A stretch of 64,000 nt of DNA, taken from assembly GCF_004363655.1 (NCBI RefSeq), contig NZ_SNZH01000015.1, positions 143,274-207,273 of the forward strand, read 5' to 3'. The notes beneath the pieces are model-generated. The model saw only the letters and a list, made by a program, of their open reading frames with translations. It ran no database searches and was not told where the DNA came from. Below, in pieces: positions 57,225 through 63,905 of the stretch (its first letter is position 1; each line of letters starts with the position of its first letter). A program made the translations under genes and the position numbers. This DNA is from Tahibacter aquaticus (lineage in GTDB: Bacteria > Pseudomonadota > Gammaproteobacteria > Xanthomonadales > Rhodanobacteraceae).

Positions 57225-57438
57225 GCGTTTCCCGCGTGTGCGGGGATGAGCCGCTCGTCTCCAGAGTTCGCGCCACTTCCCTTTTGTGTTTCCCGCGTGT
57301 GCGGGGGATAGGCCAACCGGCCTGGGTCAGCAGCTTGTTCGTGAACAATGTTTCCCGAGTGTGCGGGGACGAGCAGCCCTGGTGGCCGACCGGCTGATGC
57401 ATGGGCGTTGTGTTTCCCGCGTAGGCGGGAATGGGCCG
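57225..57438 (+). CRISPR. Small orphan type I-E-like CRISPR array, 4 repeats and 3 spacers
   Basis: Repeats at 57225-57253, 57286-57315, 57348-57376 and 57410-57438, all variants of GTGTTTCCCGCGTGTGCGGG then GATGAGCCG (29 bp; the second has one extra base), close to the classic I-E repeat. Spacers are 32, 32 and 33 bp (57254-57285, 57316-57347, 57377-57409) and unlike each other, exactly I-E geometry. The fourth repeat is the most degenerate, as expected at the trailer end, so the leader side is the left; no AT-rich leader is seen. No cas gene lies in the window. All repeats carry mutations, suggesting a dormant relic. Confidence 0.85.
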
Positions 57439-57450
57439 ACTGAACCGACG

Positions 57451-57786
57451 CAGGTCCGGCCTGAAGCGAAGCAGTTCCAGACTGGAACGACGCAGTTCCG
57501 GACTGAAGCGAAGCAGTTGCGGACTGGACCGGCCCAGGTCCGATCTGAAGCGATGCAGCTCCGAAGTGGACCGGCGCAGGTTCAACCTGAAGCAAAGCAG
57601 TTCCGGACTGGACCGGCGCACATCGGAACTGAAGCGACCCAGTTCCGGACTGAAACGAAGCAGTTCGGGACTGGAGCGAAGCAGTTCGGGACTGAAACGA
57701 AGCAGTTCGGGACTGGAGCGAAGCAGTTCGGGACTGGAGCGAAGCAGTTCGGGACTGAAGCGAAGCAGTTCCGAACTGCATCGCTT
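57451..57786. repeat. 21-bp minisatellite, about 16 units
   Basis: Units start every 21 bp from 57451 (57451, 57472, 57493 ... 57766), consensus CAGTTCCGGACTGAAGCGAA plus G. The right half (57640-57765) is nearly identical between units; the left half alternates two unit forms (ACTGAAGCGAAG and ACTGGACCGGCG), a 42-bp higher-order repeat. Each unit contains CAGT...ACTG, able to form a small hairpin. The period is a multiple of three, so all frames stay open. The array begins within 12 bp of the last CRISPR repeat. Confidence 0.95.
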
Positions 57787-57835
57787 CAGGTGGGAGCGGG
57801 TCCGAGACAGGTCTCGAGCGGAACGCGGTAGCCGC

Positions 57836-57870
57836 CGGGATCTTATGGAAGTTAACCTGACCCCGTTTTC
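57836..57870 (+). repeat. 35-bp direct repeat, copy 1
   Basis: Starts CGGGATCTTATGGAAGTTAA and ends CCTGACCCCGTTTTC; identical over 35 bp to 58780-58814. The two copies bracket the LRR gene. The GGGGTCAGG core (on the other strand) is like REP sequences linked with RAYT transposases. Confidence 0.9.
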
Positions 57871-57907
57871 GCACTCAGCGGACGGTCGGCGGGACCTGGC
57901 TGAGGGC

Positions 57908-57943
57908 GGGGCTGTCTGAATTTTTGTGTTCGAGGTTCTGTTG
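57908..57943 (+). repeat. Degenerate repeat family A, copy 1
   Basis: GGGGCTGTCTGAATTTTTGT then GTTCGAGGTTCTGTTG. Diverged copies occur at 60366-60399 and 60485-60510. The sequence resembles a transposon terminal repeat (IS256-like ends have this look), but no transposase is near. Confidence 0.6.
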
Positions 57944-57950
57944 TTTAGAA

Positions 57951-57970
57951 GTCTGCCGAAGCTGGCAGAC
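57951..57970 (-). terminator. Terminator-like hairpin after the LRR gene
   Basis: GTCTGCC-GAAGCT-GGCAGAC, a perfect 7-bp stem 9 bp beyond the stop at 57979. Confidence 0.6.
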
Positions 57971-57978
57971 AGTGGTGC

Positions 57979-58728
57979 TCAAGCGGCTTCGACCAGCCTC
58001 GCAAATTCGGCCTCCAGCTTCGCCAGTTTTGCGCTGTCGCAGCTGCTGCACACGAATGGTGCCCGGCGCCCGGTGACGAGGCGCAAATACCCTCCGCAGT
58101 TTTTGCACGTCAGCACCGATGCCCGGTGCGCTTCAATGGGCTCGTCAAGCTGGTGGTTCAGACGCTTTGCCAAGTATGCATACTGGCTTTTCTCGAACTG
58201 GTCGGAAAGCTGGAGCTGCCGAAGCTGGCGACAGTCGCCCAGTGCTTCGATGGAATTGTCTGTCAGTTTGGCGTTGTAGAGGGAAAAGGTATTGAGCGAC
58301 GGCAGCTTTGCTACGGGTGCGATGCTTGCCAGCTTCAGTGGCGGAGTGAGGCTTCCCTCATTGCCGGCCAGGCGAAGTCTGGTCAAGCCGACGAGCTGCT
58401 CAATGCCATCGAATTGCTGCAGCTTGGGGAAATCGGAAATCGTCAGAGACGTGAGCTCGGCCATTTTGAAGACGGGCTCGATGCTGGTTATCTTCGTCGC
58501 CCAGGTCATCGACAGCGAGCGTACTTCGGTCAGCAGGTGGAGACTGGGTAACGTGGGTGCCGTTATGTGGTAGAGACTGAGGCGTATCACTTGGCGCGCA
58601 CTCAGGAGTGTTTCCCAATGACGTTCGCTGATATTGCGGACACTGATCTCCTCTGCGCTGAGAAGCGACGTAGTATCAGGGTGTCCGTCTATTGGCAGTA
58701 AAGTCATTGAGGGATGCCTAAAAATCAT
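57979..58728 (-). CDS. Leucine-rich-repeat protein with C-terminal zinc ribbon
   Basis: 249 residues. About five to six LRRs of the SDS22/internalin spacing (SLHLLTEVRSLSMTWATKIT, MAELTSLTISDFPKLQQFDG, LVGLTRLRLAGNEGS, LPSLNTFSLYNAKLTDNSIE, CRQLRQLQLSDQF) are followed by a CxxC...CxxC zinc ribbon (C208, C211, C227, C230: TCKNCGG...FVCSSCDS). There is no signal peptide, so it is cytoplasmic. The start is uncertain (ATG 58728 or 58707). It lies between two 35-bp direct repeats and is less GC-rich than the surroundings, so probably acquired. The function is unknown; protein-protein recognition is likely. Confidence 0.85.
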   Translation of the reverse strand: MIFRHPSMTLLPIDGHPDTTSLLSAEEISVRNISERHWETLLSARQVIRLSLYHITAPTLPSLHLLTEVRSLSMTWATKITSIEPVFKMAELTSLTISDFPKLQQFDGIEQLVGLTRLRLAGNEGSLTPPLKLASIAPVAKLPSLNTFSLYNAKLTDNSIEALGDCRQLRQLQLSDQFEKSQYAYLAKRLNHQLDEPIEAHRASVLTCKNCGGYLRLVTGRRAPFVCSSCDSAKLAKLEAEFARLVEAA

Positions 58729-58779
58729 CGTGCCAGGTACAACTCAGGGCTGGAGCGGTTATTTTACAGCCAGGAAAAT

Positions 58780-58814
58780 CGGGATCTTATGGAAGTTAAC
58801 CTGACCCCGTTTTC
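58780..58814 (+). repeat. 35-bp direct repeat, copy 2
   Basis: Identical over 35 bp to 57836-57870; 944 bp apart start to start. Confidence 0.9.
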
Positions 58815-59096
58815 TCACGCGCAGCGCCGCCAGTTGACCACCCGCGATCGCCTGCGCGCCCGTGGCGTCGATGCGCGCCGAAAACCCCGGGCTCGACAAC
58901 TCGATGCCGCTTCACGTCAACGTACCCACCACGCCATTGCACAGCGACAGAGCGCTGATCCACGCCACCTTGCCCGACTGTGCATAGATCGGCGCCCCGT
59001 CCTTCGCCGCCTACGTACAGCGCACCACCCCCGCCGCCCCCAGCGTCTGCGAACTCAACGTCGCCCCCTGCGCCGTCCCGGCAGAGTGGCGCCGTC
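58815..59096 (-). pseudogene. Decayed fragment of an unidentified protein
   Basis: One minus-strand frame reads GTAQGATLSSQTLGAAGVVR, then after a stop AAKDGAPIYAQSGKVAWISA and LSLCNGVVGTLT, then after another stop IELSSPGFSARIDATGAQAI. The amino-acid composition looks like a real secreted or structural protein interrupted by two in-frame stops. Family unknown. Confidence 0.4.
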
Positions 59097-59102
59097 TTGA
59101 CA

Positions 59103-59123
59103 GAAAATGGATGTCCTTGTTCG
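59103..59123 (+). repeat. Degenerate repeat family B, copy 1
   Basis: GAAAATGGATGTCCTTGTTC plus G; a diverged copy lies at 60441-60460, so copies flank the S41 peptidase gene. Confidence 0.5.
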
Positions 59124-59230
59124 TGCCACCGCAGATCGAACTTGATTGCTGAATCCGCCAGACCCATGTCGGCTGCGCGCCGCTGCCTGCTCACGCGGCG
59201 CAGCTTCCCATCAACAACTCGTGGCCGCCA

Positions 59231-60247
59231 ATGAGAACGGACTCCAGACTCCCGATGAAATCGTGCCTGCAGGCATTGTTGCTTGCCTTTGGCATGGCAC
59301 TGAGCTTTTTCACGTTCGCCGGCTCCCTTGCCGGCCCTGCCACGCCGAACAGCGGCGCGATCGATGCGAAGCTGGTACGCGCTTCAGTGATCAGCACCGT
59401 CGAGCTGCTGAACGAGATATACGTCTATCCGGAAACGGCGCGCACGGCCGGGGTGGAGATGCTTCGGCGCCTCGAAGCGGGTGCGTACAACACGATTGCG
59501 AGCAAGCAGGAATTCGCCGACCGGATCAGCGCTGAGCTGGTTGAGCTCACCGGGGACGGACACATGGGCGTGATGGTCGCGGAAGGCGACGAGCCGCCGA
59601 CCCACGTGCTGCAAGAAACCGTTGACCGCTTCCGGCTGAACTATGGATTCCAGAAGGTGGAGGTTCTGGACGGCAACATCGGCTATCTGAAATTGAACAA
59701 ATTCCACCCGGACGACGAAGCACAACCGATTGCAGACCATGCCCTCGCATTCCTCGGCGGCACCGATGCATTGATCATCGACCTGACCGAGTGCAAGGGC
59801 GGCTCGCCCGATCTGGTGCGCCATGTGTTGAGCTACTTCTTCGCCGATGGCACGTCGCTGTGGAGCATCGTCGACCGCGACGGCAAGACCGTTTACGAGG
59901 CCGTTGCAAAAGCCGGTGTCGGTTCCGGCCGCTTCAAACGCGACTTCCCGCTGTTCGTACTGACCGGGCCGGACACCGCCAGCGCCGCTGAACTGTTCGC
60001 CCACACCTTGCAGAGTTATGGAAAGGCAAAGACGGTCGGACAACGAACTGCCGGCATCGCCCATCTGGTGGGGGCGAAGGCCATCAACGAGCACTTCGTC
60101 GGCCGGTTTTCCACCTACCGCAACACCAATCCCGTCACCCACACAGACTGGGAAGGCAAGGGCGTAACGCCCGACCACCCCGCGGCGCTGGGGGATAGCC
60201 TCACCATGGCGATCCGGATGGCTGCCGAGTCGAAAGGGAGAAAGTGA
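59231..60247 (+). CDS. S41-family peptidase (CtpA/IRBP-like), exported
   Basis: 338 residues. Signal peptide (KSCLQALLLAFGMALSFFTF, AGSLAG), the IRBP-type N-terminal helices (VELLNEIYVYPETARTAGVE, LTGDGHMGVMV) and the catalytic core: GNIGYLKLNKFHPDDEAQPI, DALIIDLTECKGGSPDLVRH, then the nucleophile in TGPDTASAAELFAH (S251) and GQRTAGIAH. There is no PDZ domain, so it is the short IRBP-like type. No good ribosome site is visible; an ATG at 59255 is an equally good start. It is flanked by small repeats on both sides. Confidence 0.88.
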   Translation: MRTDSRLPMKSCLQALLLAFGMALSFFTFAGSLAGPATPNSGAIDAKLVRASVISTVELLNEIYVYPETARTAGVEMLRRLEAGAYNTIASKQEFADRISAELVELTGDGHMGVMVAEGDEPPTHVLQETVDRFRLNYGFQKVEVLDGNIGYLKLNKFHPDDEAQPIADHALAFLGGTDALIIDLTECKGGSPDLVRHVLSYFFADGTSLWSIVDRDGKTVYEAVAKAGVGSGRFKRDFPLFVLTGPDTASAAELFAHTLQSYGKAKTVGQRTAGIAHLVGAKAINEHFVGRFSTYRNTNPVTHTDWEGKGVTPDHPAALGDSLTMAIRMAAESKGRK

Positions 60248-60365
60248 CGGCGACGCTGACCCAGAAGCGACAGTCGCTCCCGGCCTCCGGAGTCATCAAT
60301 TCGGACCTTCAATCGGCCCCGCCGTTGCCGGGGTACGCCATTCGTTCGGCCTGCAGAATCAACGA

Positions 60366-60399
60366 GCCCGTCTGAATTCTTGTGTCCGACGTGCTGTTG
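60366..60399 (+). repeat. Degenerate repeat family A, copy 2
   Basis: GCCCGTCTGAATTCTTGTGT then CCGACGTGCTGTTG; about 26 of 34 positions shared with 57908-57943. Confidence 0.55.
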
Positions 60400-60440
60400 C
60401 CAGGCCCCTCGATGCCGGCAGGGTAGCGTCCTCCCAACGG

Positions 60441-60460
60441 GAAATGGACGTCCTCGTTCG
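60441..60460 (+). repeat. Degenerate repeat family B, copy 2
   Basis: GAAATGGACGTCCTCGTTCG, matching 59104-59123 at 18 of 20 positions. Confidence 0.5.
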
Positions 60461-60484
60461 CAGCCGATCCATGCAGCCAAACCC

Positions 60485-60510
60485 GGGGCTGTCTGAACTT
60501 CTGTGCTCAG
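60485..60510 (+). repeat. Degenerate repeat family A, copy 3
   Basis: GGGGCTGTCTGAACTTCTGT then GCTCAG; the first 20 bases differ from copy 1 at only two positions. Confidence 0.5.
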
Positions 60511-60616
60511 GGCGCGGTTACGAAAAGAAGCGTCGAACGCTCCCGAGCATAGCCGTTCAATCAGCTACCTGCCGTCAGGCGCCGGAGCGGCGCGATGCCG
60601 CCCCGGCCACGGTCAC

Positions 60617-60895
60617 TCAAGCACCGGTACGGAAACTGGCTTCCAGCAGCCCGCGCACATCCCGCGACAAGATCGCCACACATTCAAGAATGCCCTGGTG
60701 CGAACGCGCATCCGGCGACTCGATACCCGAGTAGGTCATCGTTTCGCTGAGCTGCGCGATGGCCGAAAGCCGCGCCACCATCTCGTCACGCAGCGCCTGG
60801 CGCTGCGCCGGCGTATCGGTCGCAAACACGAACAACACCGGGTCTGCCCCGTCGACAAAGCGTTCGATGGGGTGAAACGAGCCGTAGTCCGTCAT
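60617..60895 (-). CDS. Small conserved-looking protein of unknown function
   Basis: 92 residues, no signal peptide or membrane helix: begins MTDYGSFHPIERFVDGADPV, then helical (RQALRDEMVARLSAIAQLSE) and ends LLEASFRTGA. GGAGGG lies 8 bases upstream of the ATG, and the start overlaps the stop of a 32-codon frame (ATGA), implying coupled translation. I do not recognise the family. With the promoter and folded leader upstream it makes a self-contained regulated unit. Confidence 0.75.
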   Translation of the reverse strand: MTDYGSFHPIERFVDGADPVLFVFATDTPAQRQALRDEMVARLSAIAQLSETMTYSGIESPDARSHQGILECVAILSRDVRGLLEASFRTGA

Positions 60896-60990
60896 GGCGT
60901 AGCCCTCCGCTGACGAAAACCCGCGGCGGGCGCGGCGAAAGGCATAGCGCGTTGGCTAGCGAGGGGAGAACAAGCGTACCGGTCTTCCAT
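60892..60990 (-). CDS. 32-residue leader peptide coupled to the small protein
   Basis: MEDRYACSPLASQRAMPFAA then PAAGFRQRRATP. AAGGAG lies 6 bases before the ATG (60997-61002 on the plus strand reads CTCCTT), and its stop overlaps the next start (ATGA). It directly follows a strong hairpin. It could be a regulatory leader peptide or a small functional protein. Confidence 0.65.
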   Translation of the reverse strand: MEDRYACSPLASQRAMPFAAPAAGFRQRRATP

Positions 60991-61232
60991 GGACAACTCC
61001 TTGATAGGGAGTCGCCACCCGAGACGGATGCGAAAAGGGTGGCGAACGGTGTGCGGGTTAGCAGACCGGTCACAGGGGCCGGCGAGCCTTGCGGCTCCCC
61101 GCACACCGCCGCCAGAAATCGGCCGACCACGCCGCGGGAATTCCGGGCATGAAAAAGCGCCGGCTTTCGGTGCGGCGCTGTGTGCGCCTGTGAGAGCGGG
61201 CTGCTAAACCCGGTTGCCGAATTGGCGGCAAC
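60991..61232 (-). promoter_or_regulatory. Strongly folded RNA leader, C4-antisense-like
   Basis: In RNA order: a 7-bp hairpin (61232-61213); a segment GGGTTTAGCAG (61211-61201) that can pair with CTGCTAACCC (61064-61055); a perfect 10-bp stem (61107-61098 with 61057-61048) enclosing GAGCC-GCAA-GGCTC; an 8-bp hairpin (61044-61037 with 61020-61013) just before the ribosome site of the 32-codon frame. The complementary a/a' layout upstream of coupled short genes is like the C4 antisense RNA of phages P1/P4. Confidence 0.6.
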
Positions 61233-61238
61233 GGGCAC

Positions 61239-61267
61239 ATTGTTTATTCGGGAATAGGCTGCGTCAA
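61239..61267 (-). promoter_or_regulatory. Sigma-70 promoter of the leader/small-protein unit
   Basis: On the minus strand: -35 TTGACG (61267-61262), 17-bp spacer, -10 AACAAT (61244-61239). The transcript would start near 61232, exactly at the first hairpin of the folded leader. Confidence 0.65.
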
Positions 61268-62054
61268 GAGTACGGATATGCCCCCTCAGTTCTGATCGAG
61301 CACATTCCTTGCAAGCCGCTGAGAGGTCTCGGCCTGCGGTGACAGGCTAGGAAAGCTTCTGGAGCGGATGTGGCGTGGCTTCTTTCTTCAGTTCGTTTCA
61401 GGGGGGGGCCACGCTCCGATTCCTGGGCAGATGGCAATCGGCACCGAGATGGTTTGGATAGAAAACGGGGATGCGGCTTGGATAGGCGCCAATCAATGGG
61501 GCTGACCAGCGTGGTCACTGCCGCCGAGATGAAGCCGACGCAGATGCTGGCTACTTGCGCTGATCGGAACAGCAGCAACAATGCCGCTAGCAACGGCAAC
61601 AAGGGAGGAGCGGTACGCAGCGGCGACTGATCGGCGGCTACTTCTCATCGCACGAAAGAGGGGTGGGCGGGGGCAGGCGTCGGCATACCCTGTCAAGGCG
61701 AGGAATCTAACGTAGGGAGATCTGACTCGACCGGTCAGGTAGACGAAATATCTGCCTAGTCACAATATACTTGTTTCAAAGGTAGCGCGGCCAATCGTTG
61801 CCGGATTCAGTGCGACTTTCGAAAGTAGTGTTGCCACCTTTGCAATCCGTAGCAGCAGCGTGCGCAAGAGATCACGAAGCGCTCGGCAGGAGTTTTGCAT
61901 GTGAGATTCCGAAATCGATCGACACCGCAATGGTTGCTTGGCTGATGAATGAGAGGGGTTTCATACTGGCGCCGAGTGGCGGTTTCGCGTGCGATCAGTT
62001 GCGAAAACATCGACCGAGCCGATCGCAGGTTCAATCTGTACCGGGGAGAATACA
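61268..62054. other. Gene-free stretch at the left edge of the AT-richer island
   Basis: About 790 bp. Short frames here have no ribosome sites or family-like sequence. Base composition becomes visibly more AT-rich from about 61730, where TATACT (61766-61771) could be a -10 element for the downstream operon. Confidence 0.45.
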
Positions 62055-62231
62055 GTGGAGTATTTCAGCGAGATTATGTCCTTTCTGGCGGGTCTGGTTT
62101 CGGGGTATGCCATCAAAGTGATCGTTAATTGGCGAAATGAAAAGCGGTCAAACGTGGTTACTCAGCATTCGATTAAGGCAGGCGGTGACGTCGTAGGTGG
62201 CGATCTCCACAAAACTGACCGCACAAAGTAA
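62055..62231 (+). CDS. Small membrane protein of the ABC-3C-like operon
   Basis: 58 residues from a GTG with GGGGAGAA 6 bases upstream. One transmembrane helix (SEIMSFLAGLVSGYAIKVIV), a basic stretch (NWRNEKRSN) and a C-terminal tail SIKAGGDVVGGDLHK. The GGDVVGGD element recurs as AGGDVVAGS at the N-terminus of the next protein. The stop overlaps the next start (TAATG). It is probably the membrane-acting effector of the system or its membrane anchor. Confidence 0.7.
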   Translation: MEYFSEIMSFLAGLVSGYAIKVIVNWRNEKRSNVVTQHSIKAGGDVVGGDLHKTDRTK

Positions 62232-62785
62232 TGAGCGTCAAGCAAAGTCACATTGTTGCGGGCGGTGATGTGGTTGCGGGCAGCAAAACTGTGATCAGCT
62301 ACGCTGCTTGTCCGCTTCGGCCGCAGATGCAGAAGCTTAATCAGCAACTCAGTGAAAACGGAAAGGGAGAGCTATCTAATGGCTACCTTATACCGGAGCT
62401 GCATCACTATCTAAGTGCAGCGAGCGTTGATGTGCGAGGTCTGGAGGAAAAGCTGGCGGCCGCCGGGCGGTCCGATCTGCTTACTTTTGCCATGGTATGT
62501 AAGGAAAAAGCGGCAAAACTCATTATGGTCCACCAGATGTCTCTTACGGCTCAGAAAATACTGACGATTGTATTAAGCGATATATACGTAAAGTTTTTCC
62601 ATGTTGTTTGGCCTGCAATTCTGGAAGACGCGACGCGAACAGAGGTGGATATGAAAATCTCTGCAATCTTAGATGAATGTGTCGCAAGTCTGGATCAAAA
62701 CGCCATGGAGTTAACTATGGCCGATGTTGCTGGCCTATTGTATTTCCTTGGAGGAAACTGCCACATTCGCTGGGACAAATGCTGA
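62231..62785 (+). CDS. ABC-three-component system CTD-type protein
   Basis: 184 residues. After an N-terminal VKQSHIVAGGDVVAGSKTVI strand motif, a helical domain ends in DVAGLLYFLGGNCHIRWDK. The LYFLxGNCHIxW ending and the upstream ELHHYLSAASVDVRGLEEKL and VCKEKAAKLIMVHQMSLTAQ helices fit the C-terminal domain that defines ABC-3C effectors. It would couple an effector to the ATPase. Here the effector part seems split off into the preceding small membrane protein. Codon use is more AT-rich than in the core genome. The end overlaps the next gene by 7 bases. Confidence 0.75.
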   Translation: MSVKQSHIVAGGDVVAGSKTVISYAACPLRPQMQKLNQQLSENGKGELSNGYLIPELHHYLSAASVDVRGLEEKLAAAGRSDLLTFAMVCKEKAAKLIMVHQMSLTAQKILTIVLSDIYVKFFHVVWPAILEDATRTEVDMKISAILDECVASLDQNAMELTMADVAGLLYFLGGNCHIRWDKC

Positions 62786-63270
62786 TCTATCATCCAGCTC
62801 AGGACGCATATCACTGCGTTTTTCGCATGACTGCGATCGTTGAGCGAATCGCGCTTCTAGAGTTTGATAAAGCTCGTTTGATCGATTTCTACTTGGTATT
62901 TCCCGCATCGCTGCAATCAATTCGGTTTACAAGAGGGTTGAGTAAGTTTCGGCGATATGCGAAGGATCGATCAAATATCTATAGAGACCCTAGCAATCCG
63001 TTGGAAGCTTTCAGAGCTCTGAGACCTATGCAAGAAGCTGCGGTTAGGTGCTTGGCCTCTGCAGGAATTATCGACTCTGCCCTGCTTGGCAAAGGGCTAA
63101 TTAGTAGGCGTGCTGCGACTAGTGTGTGGCCGAAGCTGGCGGCGTCGATTGCTGCATTCACTGAAGATCTTGGCCCGCTATCGGAGGCAATCATTGGCTT
63201 GGGCGAACTGCAGCTTGCTGAGCTGAAGGAGCGCTCCGGACTTATGGAGCATCGTTATGGCCATCTTTGA
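62779..63270 (+). CDS. ABC-three-component system middle component
   Basis: 163 residues: LIYHPAQDAYHCVFRMTAIV, then ERIALLEFDKARLIDFYLVF, then KFRRYAKDRSNIYRDPSNPL and RPMQEAAVRCLASAGIID. The opening 'AYHCVFRM...LLDFYLVFP' pattern is that of the winged-helix-like middle components between CTD proteins and Rad50-like ATPases. The start overlaps the CTD gene; its end overlaps the ATPase gene by 14 bp. All four genes are thus tightly coupled. Confidence 0.75.
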   Translation: MLIYHPAQDAYHCVFRMTAIVERIALLEFDKARLIDFYLVFPASLQSIRFTRGLSKFRRYAKDRSNIYRDPSNPLEAFRALRPMQEAAVRCLASAGIIDSALLGKGLISRRAATSVWPKLAASIAAFTEDLGPLSEAIIGLGELQLAELKERSGLMEHRYGHL

Positions 63271-63905
63271 GCCAACGCTACGTGTAGCGAGGCTTGTGGT
63301 CTTGCAAGGGCAGCGAGTCGTGTTCGATGAGAAGTTCCTTCCCGGAGTTAACATCATCAGGGGCGAGAATAGCTCTGGTAAGACATCAATAATGGATTTT
63401 ATTGCTTTTGTTCTAGGCGCCGAGAGCATTCGATGGAAGCCAGAGGCTTTAAGGTGCTCTCAGGTTTTGGCAGAAGTCTCACTAAATGGCAAAGTTGCGT
63501 GTTTTCGGCGCGAAGTGGCGGACGCCCATAGCATACCAACGTATGTCTACTGGGGCGCGTTGGAGTCGGCGTTGGTGGCCGCAGTTCATCAGTGGGAGTC
63601 ATTTCCTTTCAGGCGCTCAGAAAAGTTGCTTAGCTCTTCTCAAGTAGCATTTAACGCCTTGAACATTCCTCAGGCTCAGGGCGATGGCGCATCCAATTTA
63701 ACTATGCATCAGATTTTGCGAGTTCTGTATGCGGATCAGCCTTCTGTCCACAGTCCGATATTTCGTCTGGATCGCTTTGACAACGCAATAATACGTGCCA
63801 CGGTAGGGTGGTATTTGACCGGTATCTATGACGATAACCTGCTCGAGGCCCAGCTACGCATGCGTGAGCTCGGAAAGGAACTCGAGAAACTTGGTTCGGA
63901 GCTGG
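63257..63905 (+). pseudogene. Rad50-like ABC ATPase of the ABC-3C system, interrupted by IS
   Basis: About 216 codons survive: the N-terminal ATPase lobe with Walker A GENSSGKT (36-43), MDFIAFVLGAES and a start of a coiled-coil region (LLEAQLRMRELGKELEKLGS). A full family member needs the signature motif, Walker B and the rest of the coiled coil, which are missing. From 63906 the frame enters an IS3-type terminal repeat and stops at 63943 after a dozen foreign residues. The system is therefore probably inactive in this strain unless the truncated lobe still works. Confidence 0.8.

Larger units (their letters stand above)
57097..57978. other. Gene-free stretch holding CRISPR array and minisatellite
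   Basis: Contains, left to right: 128 bp without a recognisable AT-rich leader, the CRISPR-like array (57225-57438), the 21-bp minisatellite (57451-57786), a 35-bp direct repeat (57836-57870), a degenerate repeat (57908-57943) and the terminator of the LRR gene. Reading frames across it are products of the repeats. Confidence 0.75.
58729..59230. other. Intergenic stretch with repeat and decayed coding remnant
   Basis: Holds the second 35-bp direct repeat (58780-58814), a decayed minus-strand coding remnant (58815-59096) and a short repeat (59103-59123). No intact gene. Confidence 0.6.
60248..60616. other. Intergenic stretch with three small repeats
   Basis: Holds degenerate repeat A copies at 60366-60399 and 60485-60510 and a repeat B copy at 60441-60460. 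No supported gene. Confidence 0.55.

Noticed and set aside
57113..57874. A 253-codon minus-strand frame running through the CRISPR array and the minisatellite
   Set aside because: It stays open because the repeats have periods that avoid stops. Its sequence (7-residue repeats, then CRISPR-derived PAHSGN/SPHTRET-type peptides) and its lack of a ribosome site show it is not a gene.
57836..58814. 35-bp repeats as integron attC sites around a cassette
   Set aside because: They lack the GTTRRRY/RYYYAAC core pairing and the long imperfect palindrome of attC.
58815..59194. A 132-codon minus-strand frame rich in Gly
   Set aside because: It is the wrong frame of the decayed coding remnant; the better reading has two in-frame stops.
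61264..61602. A minus-strand frame starting with a hydrophobic segment (LPLLAALLLLF)
   Set aside because: Start is not preceded by a ribosome site and the rest is unstructured basic sequence; the hydrophobic part may be chance from CTG/TTG-rich DNA.
61798..62121. A 107-codon frame upstream of the ABC-3C-like operon
   Set aside because: No ribosome site, and it overlaps the better-supported small membrane protein in another frame.
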